DNA of 64,000 nucleotides from Cryptosporidium bovis (Eukaryota; Apicomplexa; Conoidasida; Eucoccidiorida; Cryptosporidiidae). The stretch covers positions 1 to 64,000 of the forward strand of contig VHIT02000018.1 of assembly GCA_009768925.2 (NCBI GenBank), in the 5' to 3' direction. Below are positions 19,596 through 29,100 of this stretch, one piece after another (the first letter of the stretch is position 1; each line of letters begins with the position of its first letter). The position numbers and the translations under genes are program-made. The notes below the pieces were generated by a model. The model ran no database searches. It was not told where the DNA came from and was given only the letters and a program-made list of their open reading frames with translations.

Positions 19596-21782
19596 TTAAT
19601 TTTCAATCATTGTTGAGCGATTTGGCCGTTTCTTAACCTTGTAAATTCTGACAACCCAATTGTCAGTTGTATATGCTTCTTCAAAGTATTTTAGCGAAAA
19701 CTGAGTTTTACCTATGTGATAATTTCTCACAAGGTCAAATCCATCTTTCTGAAGATCGGAGAATCTGTAGTATGACAACTTGTAAATAAGTGAATTTATC
19801 ATCGCACTAGATGCATCTTTCCCAACCGTATATTGCCCGTTTTCAGATAAATAATCATTTTGTTGTATCTGTGGATAAATGCCAGATGCAATTCTGACCA
19901 TCCAAAGGAATTTGTTTATGTCATCAGATGTATACTTCGCAAAACCCCCAAAAACAACGAAAACATAATCTACATCTAACTTTTCCATTATTTTGTACGC
20001 CTCTTCTTCTGGTGATGCCAATGCAAGACCAACTGTTGCAATATGAGTATTATTCCATGTATTATTGTCAACTATTACCGTTCTATCTCCCAATTCCGTA
20101 CATTGGTATCCATAATCCCACCAAGACATTATTCTCGCGTTGTATGGTGTATTTTTCCTAAGCCAGTAATATGCCTCCCTGAAGTCATCTTGAATAAGCC
20201 TAGTACCATCCCTCAGCCTATTTGAAGTTATTACCGATGGATGGGAATATGCAACTGCAGAACTCCAAACGCTGTGCACTACATAATTTGTGCATAAAAA
20301 AAATAAAATTGTAGCGATAACACCTTTCAATAATGTCCTGAAAACCATCTTGTTTTCACGGGTCTCATTTTTGAGTTTATCAGAACTATAATCCCTACCA
20401 AGAATACTAGATAAAATGAATGAAAATCCAACTGCAGATAAACAGCAAGCAGCAGGCCCAAATACAAGCATAAGACGTATCATAACAGATGAGAAATAAA
20501 CTGCAAGAATACCATAAATAACTAAAAAAATTGCAGTGTCTGGTATACAAGTAGTATGGATTGTTTCAAAAGGAAAGTTTTTTGGAGAATTTTTCTGTGC
20601 AATATAAATTGAATAACCTGAAACAAGTACCCCAAGTGGGAAAAAAATAGCTGTAATATGTAAATCAAATATGTATTGTGACCATGTAGTCGCTTGATGT
20701 TCAGAAACAGAAGCAATTATTGGGACGTGCTTCGACGCATATGTTGGATCCAATAATGTCATACTTCTTGCTGCCCATTGAGTCCTTCCAGTAGAAACTA
20801 GAAAAACAAATACAGAGCTCGATATGAGGAAACAGCATATCCCAATAATTCTAAGTAATATTCTACTTGAAGTTGTACTTAATATATTCCTGGAGGAATT
20901 AATTAGAATTATGCAAACTACGAGGAATGCCATACAATGTGAAGACAGATGCTCAGAAGATTTTACTGCACCAACGTTCACAAAAGGAATGTTTAGATTT
21001 AAAACTGTTCCAGTTACATAGAAAACAATATATACAACAAAGTGTTTATATGTAAATCTGTTCAGCAATACAAGCGCTAGGGTATAAATTGCAATTGTAT
21101 TTAATACGAAAACATATCCACCCCAACTCATGGTCATGTAATTGTAAGCTATTGCTGCAAGTAGTGAACTCAATATCCTACCATCATTTATTGCTCTTAA
21201 ATAAAGTGCAAAACTTAACACAAGAGCAAATATTGCAACTGCCTCATTATCATAACTTCCTGCTACACTCCTACTGAGATATGTGGGAGAGATTCCTGTA
21301 AATAATGCAGCCAACATTCCAGTTCCATTCTTTTTTGTCACTTGAAATGTCAACAAATAGGAGGCTATTGCAGTTAAACTCGACATAATAGGGCCAGTGT
21401 AAACGCATATATGTCTAATGCTTACAAGAATACCTAGTTTATGTGCTATATACCTCATTATAGCTGCAGTAAGCATCAGACCTGGAAATAGAGTCTGTCC
21501 AATAATTCTACCTAGTGGGTACCAACTTCTACTATCAAACCAGTTCCAAAATGCATAGAAACCATGTTTTGAAAGAAATTTTGATGTTCTGTAATTAAAA
21601 TGGGGATCGAACTCATGTATTATTGCTTCGTACCTAACTACAGCAAAAAGTCTCACAAAAATACAAAATCCCATAACTAATATTACCGATAAAAAGACTA
21701 ACACTGGTGAAATCCTACTCGCGGATTCAAGAAATCTCTTGTTGGCGTTTCGAAAACCATTCTCATTGCTTATTCCTTTCAT
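19596..21782 (-). CDS. STT3: Oligosaccharyltransferase catalytic subunit STT3
   Basis: The 728-aa product is a full-length STT3, the ER membrane enzyme that transfers lipid-linked glycan to Asn in N-X-S/T sequons. Diagnostic elements: the first luminal acidic motif in HEFDPHFNYR (about residue 60), the second in GSYDNEAV (about 177), many hydrophobic helices through about residue 480, the acceptor-binding WWDYG motif (about 549-553, in MSWWDYGYQ) and a DK-type motif (DINKFLWMVRI). Start ATG at 21780-21782. It is convergent with the transporter (165-bp spacer) and divergent from the AMPK beta gene (175 bp). No truncation or missing key residue was seen. From memory, STT3 also lies on C. parvum chromosome 6 near COWP1. 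Confidence 0.97.
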   Translation of the reverse strand: MKGISNENGFRNANKRFLESASRISPVLVFLSVILVMGFCIFVRLFAVVRYEAIIHEFDPHFNYRTSKFLSKHGFYAFWNWFDSRSWYPLGRIIGQTLFPGLMLTAAIMRYIAHKLGILVSIRHICVYTGPIMSSLTAIASYLLTFQVTKKNGTGMLAALFTGISPTYLSRSVAGSYDNEAVAIFALVLSFALYLRAINDGRILSSLLAAIAYNYMTMSWGGYVFVLNTIAIYTLALVLLNRFTYKHFVVYIVFYVTGTVLNLNIPFVNVGAVKSSEHLSSHCMAFLVVCIILINSSRNILSTTSSRILLRIIGICCFLISSSVFVFLVSTGRTQWAARSMTLLDPTYASKHVPIIASVSEHQATTWSQYIFDLHITAIFFPLGVLVSGYSIYIAQKNSPKNFPFETIHTTCIPDTAIFLVIYGILAVYFSSVMIRLMLVFGPAACCLSAVGFSFILSSILGRDYSSDKLKNETRENKMVFRTLLKGVIATILFFLCTNYVVHSVWSSAVAYSHPSVITSNRLRDGTRLIQDDFREAYYWLRKNTPYNARIMSWWDYGYQCTELGDRTVIVDNNTWNNTHIATVGLALASPEEEAYKIMEKLDVDYVFVVFGGFAKYTSDDINKFLWMVRIASGIYPQIQQNDYLSENGQYTVGKDASSAMINSLIYKLSYYRFSDLQKDGFDLVRNYHIGKTQFSLKYFEEAYTTDNWVVRIYKVKKRPNRSTMIEN

Positions 21783-21925
21783 TATGAATCAAAACTAAGA
21801 AAAGATGAACAAATAAATAACAAGTATCAAATATGAGTTTAGATACCTTTTATTTTAAACATATATTTCCTTTCCTAATTATATTTCGTCTCGAATTGCT
21901 CGTGCTTTTGTCAGGTAAGGAATTC

Positions 21926-21934
21926 TGGCGCAAA
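21926..21934. promoter_or_regulatory. TGGCGCAAA, E2F-like site in divergent promoter
   Basis: TGGCGCAAA lies 24 bp upstream of the AMPK beta ATG and 144 bp from the STT3 ATG. It matches half of the E2F consensus TTTSGCGCSAAA, a motif reported as enriched upstream of Cryptosporidium genes. Function here is inferred. Confidence 0.4.
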
Positions 21935-21957
21935 GACGTAATTAAATCAATATTAAA

Positions 21958-22815
21958 ATGGGGTTAGTCAAGTCAACAACATCTAACGTCAAAAATTATG
22001 AAAGGGCAGATAAAGAGCAAAGCATAAGAAAGGTATCGAAAGATTCAAACAACTTTGAAAAATTTCACTGTGTAATAAGGTGGGCATACAGTGGTAAAGA
22101 TATTTTCGTTCTAGGAGACTTTAATTCCTGGGAAAAGCTTGAGGAATACAAATTGTTTAAAAGTGGTCATGAACATATAACTATTGTTGAGTTATCTAAG
22201 GATATCCATTACTTTAAATTTATCGTCGATGGTGAATGGCGTTACTCCATAGACATTCCGCATATATCTAACGAAAAAGGTGAAATAAACAACTTTATTG
22301 ATTTGAGAGATTATAAACCACCAATATACTCAATACAAACTGAATTAGAAGGAACAAAACTTCAAAACTTTCATCAAGAGTTTCCACTTGATTTTCCTGC
22401 GGATGCGCCTGCCCTACCAATTCTATTGGGAAAGACCAAGTGTCTAATGGAAACAGCAAACAAAGTCCATTTTCCATTTCATTGCATAAACAATCATATC
22501 TACTACGATTCATTCATACAGGAGATATTCGGTGACAACATAGTAACCTTCTTTGTTACAAAAAGATTTAATTCGTATGGAATCAAATCAAACAAATCAA
22601 GGCACTCACAAAAACACACATCAATAATGTACGCCACTATTAGAAAAACAAATAGAGACTTCTACCCAATATCAATTCAAAGAAAGAATAAATCTGGAAG
22701 AGATGGTTTGATTGATACTACGCACACCATAGGTGAAAAAAATATTGAAGATCCACACTTTAAAGTAAGAGTTAGAACAACAACAGAATTATTCGCCTTT
22801 ATATTTAGACCCTAG
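21958..22815 (+). CDS. AMPK/SNF1 beta subunit with CBM48, likely N-myristoylated
   Basis: 285 aa. It begins MGLVKSTTS: Gly2 with Ser at position 6 fits an N-myristoylation signal, as in mammalian AMPK beta. Residues about 38-118 form a CBM48 glycogen-binding module: GDFNSWEKL and VDGEWRYS hold the two Trp expected at the sugar-binding face, with FKFIVDG between. The ASC region (about 140-225) has PFHCINNHIYYDS and the closing MYATIRK strand, which in AMPK beta bridge the alpha and gamma subunits. After the ASC domain comes an unusual extension of about 60 residues (from about 225), basic at first (IQRKNKSGRDG), that animal beta subunits lack. A role linking kinase activity to amylopectin stores is an inference. 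Confidence 0.88.
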   Translation: MGLVKSTTSNVKNYERADKEQSIRKVSKDSNNFEKFHCVIRWAYSGKDIFVLGDFNSWEKLEEYKLFKSGHEHITIVELSKDIHYFKFIVDGEWRYSIDIPHISNEKGEINNFIDLRDYKPPIYSIQTELEGTKLQNFHQEFPLDFPADAPALPILLGKTKCLMETANKVHFPFHCINNHIYYDSFIQEIFGDNIVTFFVTKRFNSYGIKSNKSRHSQKHTSIMYATIRKTNRDFYPISIQRKNKSGRDGLIDTTHTIGEKNIEDPHFKVRVRTTTELFAFIFRP

Positions 22816-23160
22816 CCCTCTTAGTCCCTCGTCTTATGTCTAAACAAGAAATATACGTTATACTTCATCTAAAAAATTTTCGAATTTAACTATAGAAATA
22901 TTGTATAATAAACGTTAAACATGTGTATATACGTTATTTTGTTTTTCTTTTCCCGTGAAAAACTCCGATGAAGGATTCCCACAATAGGATCCACAAAACA
23001 GGCGCCGAAGTATAGAGACGAGAGCGCGGTCAGTATGTACAAATAAAAGTAACCTTTACAAAGCCGTGGTATTTAGGGACAACTGTCTTTAACTCGGTAC
23101 CAATATTGGTTCGTGCTGAAACACTTCACTATCTTTGAAATATTAATTAATTCATGAGAA
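22816..23160. promoter_or_regulatory. 5' region of NOT1: GC-richer block, GGCGCC and palindrome
   Basis: 345 bp between the AMPK beta stop and the NOT1 start. The stretch from about 22960 to 23130 is visibly richer in G+C than other spacers. It contains GGCGCC at 23001-23006, GAGCGCGG just after it, and a perfect 12-bp palindrome ACCAATATTGGT at 23099-23110 (a CCAAT box on both strands). It probably holds the NOT1 promoter and 5' UTR. An unrecognised small RNA cannot be excluded. Confidence 0.5.
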
Positions 23161-26100
23161 ATGGCAGAAGGAAGACTCCCGAGTGGAGAAAATACTTCAC
23201 CACCTCAACTGTTAAATGTGATTCAAGAGATTGGTCCAAGCAGCACATCTGATCAAATAAAATTTGATAAAATTGCACTAGAATGGGCCAAAAAGTCAGG
23301 CAACTTTGTTAATGAGGTTGCAACAGCGATTATTTACATGATAAATGAAACATCGAGACACAATGTTGAACCTAAAAAGAAAGATAACAAAGTTAATTTT
23401 GACTTTTCTGCAGTCTTAAGAGCAAGGTGGAATGAATTGAGTGATATCAAGGGCGATCAACATCTTCTAATACAGAATAAGAATAGCAAGATCGAGACAG
23501 GATGGAATTCCTCAATATTTGTTGAAGGAATTCAAAAGCTAGTAAAACCATTTTGTCAGAACATTGATAATGCTGAAGTTTTTTGGGATAAAGTCATCAA
23601 GTATGTCATTAACAACAGTAACCAACTATGTTTATCTGGAAATGACGGTAGTTTTGAATTTTTCTGTTCGATTCTCGGGGAGATCTATAGGAGAAGTGAA
23701 AATAAGACATATATACCAAAGGATGATGAACTTTTTTGCAAAATTGATCCATTTTTACAAAAGTGGGAAAACCCAACTGTCCAAGCACAATTCATTGTAA
23801 AGATTTGCAGGCTTGGATTTGAAGTTCAAAATGGTGGTTATAACATACATCAAAGAAACGATATAAATTTTCTAGATGAATCGTTGTTAAATGATGATTT
23901 AAAATTTGACCGATTATACCCTAGTATTAATAACTATTCTGTCATTTTGGATGCAAATCATCTTGTTCCAGAATCAATGTTGTCTATGATAAAATCAGAT
24001 ACAAGAGTTTTAGAACTCATAGAAAATGGGTTAATCGGAACCCCTATTATTTATAATGAACTCAAACTACCGAGAATAGCAGTTATCCATTCTAAAGGTT
24101 CGTGCGGTGCATTTATTTGCAGCAGATTATTAAAAGTACTTTTTGATCTTTCTAGTCGTGTGAAAGACCAAAAATTACTGGATCAGATTCAACATCTCTT
24201 GTTTTTTGATATCCCGAGATATTCTCCTATTGGGATGCTTTCTTCATTGGGTATGATATATTGTGATCTCCCTAACTATTTAAAGCTGTCTAACGATTTA
24301 GTTGGTAAGGTGTCTGAGTTATTTGAAACCGGGATTAAAAACAATGAACTTGATAAAACGATGCTTATTAATATTTCTATTTCTAGTATCAAGGAATTCA
24401 TTTGTTCACCTAGATCTAAAATGATAGCAAATTCACAAGAAAAGGAGTATGAGCTAGGACCTAATTTTGGTTTACTAATGCAAATTTTATTTGCCTCATT
24501 TGATGAACATAGTTCGAGGAGGAGCAGAAATTTGCAGTTTATTAGGGACCTCATTGGCCAGATTACACTTCGCTACAGATTCTCCTCGATTGTTATTTTA
24601 TCTAGACTGACTTCACTAGGAAGAAAGTACATTTGGAAATTTTTGAAAAATGAATATACAGTTCTTCCGCGTTTATGCGATATGGTTGAGGCGAAAGGAC
24701 AGATTCCACCAATTTTTCATAGAGAAAACAGAAGGGTTCCTAAATCAAATCCTAATGTACACATAGATTATTTTCATTGGTGGTTTCTTTGTCTGGACTT
24801 GATCGTTGCAGGAATAAGTATACGTCAGAATTCTGGATTAAATTTATCTGAGGGTGAGTGCAATGGGATTATTCAAGATTCCACTGAGGTTCTATCTAGG
24901 CTATTTCAAAGGGAATTAGAAGGGAGAGACTCGGAATCATTTCTTTTAATTGTTGCAATTGTAGACTATATTAGAGCAAGACTTGTCTATATGACATACG
25001 CTTCCGCAGAACTGCAGACCATATTAGTAAATAGAAGAATATCACTTCCTTCATTTTCTTTTGAAAAGGCAGTTAATTTTAAAATATTTGCCGCAAGAAT
25101 TGTTAGAAGGAATCTACTCTTAGGAAGCCCTAAACTATCGTTCCCGAGCAATTTTTGGGCATCATCCTTTGGAACTCCATCTTTTTCATACTACTACTGG
25201 TGTATAAGCTCCTTTGTGATATTGGCTATCAAAAATGCAATCATTGAGTTTAAGTTATCAATAGATGGACTTGAGAACGTTCAAATTTTTAATTTACTAG
25301 AGGCTTTGACTGAGTTTGAAATGATCAAGGTTGATGGGGGGATCAATTCGGGAATTGCAAACTTCAGAGACGACTCCGTTAGATCTAATTCTGTAGACAT
25401 TTCCAGTATTTCTATTAAGGAAAGTGATGCAAGTAAAGTAGAGAAAACTCCATCCGACAAGTCCCTTACTGGCTTAAAGGATGCAAATAACTGTAACAAC
25501 GGTATTGATATCGTACCAATAGAGGGAAGTAGAGTAGCTCATGACTTGGAGATTAATGACAAGGTCAATGAATATTTCACAAGATTTTATACAGGTAAAA
25601 TGAGTGTAAAAGAACTGATTAACGAACTGAAGGGAGTAAATTCAAGAGACTCGACTGGAGAATGCAAACTATTTAATGTTTTCCTCCAGACACTGTTTGA
25701 TGAATGCAGGTCATTTCCAAAGTACCCAATTCCTGAACTTAGATTGACAGCAATAATGCTTGGGACCCTGGTAAAAGAAGATATGCTTATTCCGTATGGT
25801 AATGCTTTGGTCTTTGTTCAGCGCTGTATAATCGAAGCACTTAGAAAGAGTCATTGGTCCAAAATGTTTTGTTTTGGAGTTCTTGCTATGGAGCAGTTTA
25901 TCGACAAATTAATTAACTTCCCTCAATTTTTATTCGCTATTGTAATAATGTCCAAGCATCTGGAACCTGTTATCGGTTCATATATTCGTTATTGTGAGTA
26001 TTGTCTTTCATTACTACCAGATAGCCTCAGAAATAGACTGTTTATTGAAAAAGATGTCTTGGATAGTTTCTGTATTTCTCCTTCAATGGCACCAAAAAAT

Positions 26101-29100
26101 CTTGTTTCTATGTGTAGCCCAGAAATGATTCCCTTTTGTTGCCACACAGAAAATATTACTAAGGGTGATGGGCACTGTCATATTTCAAAAAATAGGCTCG
26201 GGTCCCTGATAAAATTGGATATTTCTTCTAAAAGGACTCTCCCTGATGGACTTACAATTGAGCAACTGCAAGGATTTGGTCTAGGATCTTTAGAAAAACT
26301 TATGAATGATCCCAGAATCTATGATACTATAACAGTTCCATCTGATCATGTTATTGAACAAATCTTCGCTATTTGCAATACGCTCGCAAGTACAAATGTT
26401 GATTCTAAAGCACAAGAAATGGCAGAAATTCTTGGCAAAAATCCAGAATACTCGTATTGGTTCGCTTTTTATCTTGTAAAGAATAGGGCATCTAAAGAAA
26501 AGAATAATCACTCCACATATGTTAGTTTTTTGGTTAAATTGGACGAATTATTGCCAGATATTACTGATAGTTTTCACGACAGTAAACTGAATGACACTTC
26601 AGCAGTTCCTATAACTCGTAAAGGAAGTAACTTCAATGTTGGTAGAAGTATAACTGATATCGCTGCACTTGCCAGTTACGACTGCATAAAGACACTACTG
26701 TGTTATTCAACTATATTAAACGAAGTTTCGTCTTTCGTCAATATCCTTCGCCACCTTGGTTGTTGGCTTGGGCAGATAACAATTGGAATTAATCATCCCA
26801 TAATACACAAGTATTTGAACCCAAGGCAACTGCTTATTGAAAGTTATTCTAAGGGATGTATTTCATCCACTTTACCTTTTGTCTGCAAGATATTGGAGAG
26901 TGCAAAGAATACTCATTTCGTTCCTCCAAATCCATGGACAAACAGCCTACTATTAACGCTCGCAGAAATTCATTCCACTGCAAATAATGCAAACTCACGT
27001 ATGTTTGAAGTTGAATTACTATTTAAGCAACTAGAACTGAATTTGGAAGATTACTCTGATAAATCAAATTATTTAATGGTCGGTCCTCAGGTATTCAATT
27101 CTTATAATGTAAATACCTTAAATGAAGAGCAAAGACGAATTTATATGAATGTGAGAACTCATCAGGGAGCTAACACGCAATATTCGGGGGTATTGCATAA
27201 TAGAAACACGAGTCACTTAAACAATTTTTCTAAAACTGTTCCGACCTCCTTTACTCAACCAAGCAACCTCACTGACTCACAACTTATATCTTCATTCATG
27301 CCCCCACATTACAACCAAATGATGGTGCAGCAGCAATCACGGCAGTACCAGGTTCCAACGATGGATATGCAATTCTGGGCCAATAAAGTTCTTATTTCAC
27401 CTTCAATTGCACTGTTCCAAATACAACCTTCTCTTAGACCATTGGTTCCTCTTGCTTTAGATCGTTCGATAAAGGAAATTCTTCAAGTAGTAATCCCCAG
27501 ATCAGTAAGAATAGCAATTATTACGACTCGAGAAATAGTTGGGAAAGACTTTGCTTTTGAACCTGATGAAAATATCTATAGGAGAGCCACTCAACTTATG
27601 GTTTCTTCACTTTCTGGATCAATGGCTATTGCTGCCTGCCGCGAGCCACTTCGAGTTGCATTCATTGCACAACTGAGACAAATATTGCACCAAACTCTTT
27701 CTAGAGAAGAAGATCATGTGTTGGTTGAACAAATTGCTCAGGTTCTTTGTAGTGACAATATTGATCTTGGCTGTTACATTATTGAACAAGCAGTTATAAA
27801 GCGAGCTGTTGAAGAATTGGAAGATTCAATATCACCTGGAATATTGTACAGGAAAAAAATGAGGGAGTCAGGTCAACAATTTGTAGATATTAATTATTAC
27901 GGAGGTCCAAATTCACAGATTCAAACTTTGTATTTATCATCTCTCCCTGAGATTCTCAAGTATAGACAAAATTCAATGAGACATTTACAGCTGTACAGAG
28001 ACTTTTTACTTTTTACCTTGATGAGAAATGTTTATAAGGATTCTTCGTCTCAACCTGAGGCACGTGTCAGTAACACAGGGCAACAGATTACGCAAGTATC
28101 CAGGCAACAAGGAAGGAGCGATCAAATATCTGGTCAAATCCACAGATCCCAATGTAGTCATCAAAATACAAACCGATATTCTAATAGGCAGGATCTTTCA
28201 CAAAACACAACCTCCAATAAAGTCGAGATGAATTACCGGTTGTCTTCTAATAATCATATTCACACTAAGTCAACTAATACGTTGATAGTTCAACCTCTGG
28301 AGCCCGTTAGAGTTCCTTTACTATTTGAAATATCTCTCTTTCCACTAATGTCACGAGTTGACGAATGTTTGAGCCAAATAAAAGACGTAATAAGGGAAAT
28401 GGCACTTTATCCCCCGATATTCCCAAGGAACTTCTCTCCACCTATAGGTAATCTCTCGTATGAAAGCCATTATAGGAGTCAGGCATTTGTATTTTCCAGG
28501 CCTTTAGGATCAAAAGTCACTCTCTCATCACCGAGAACAACTGCACACCCCGTTCTCTCTGTACTGGCTTCTCTACCGTCCGATCACATTCTTTTTTACC
28601 TTTGCAAAGTTGTGTGTGCTATTGGAGCCTCTGCATCTCAGAAAGAGGATATCTTGATTGGAATTTCACAAAAGCTGTTCAGAACACTGTTTGATGCTGC
28701 TGCTGCTTATCAGCAAAGTATAATTGGTGCGATTCCATCTACTAAATGCATCGCTTCTGCTCTTGGATTCGACGCTGCTCTGCTACATATAGAGGTTTTT
28801 CTTGGTTTATCTCACCAACTATTACTTGTAAGTCCTAAATTCTGCTCAAAACTTAGGAAAGAAGCTGTTGGATGGTTTGTACACGCAATTGAGGAACCAA
28901 AGTATTCAGTAGATATTATTGTAGGTGCACTTAGATATGGCCTAATTTCGAGTCATGAGTTTGATATATCTTTAACGAATCTTCTTGACAAAGAATTCCC
29001 TCTTAAAGAATCAGATGATTCCTCTGGTAGCCTTGGTAAATTTCTCAACTTTATTGAGTTCACATATAAGCTTTTCTTCAGGTGTATTGGTGACTGGCAC

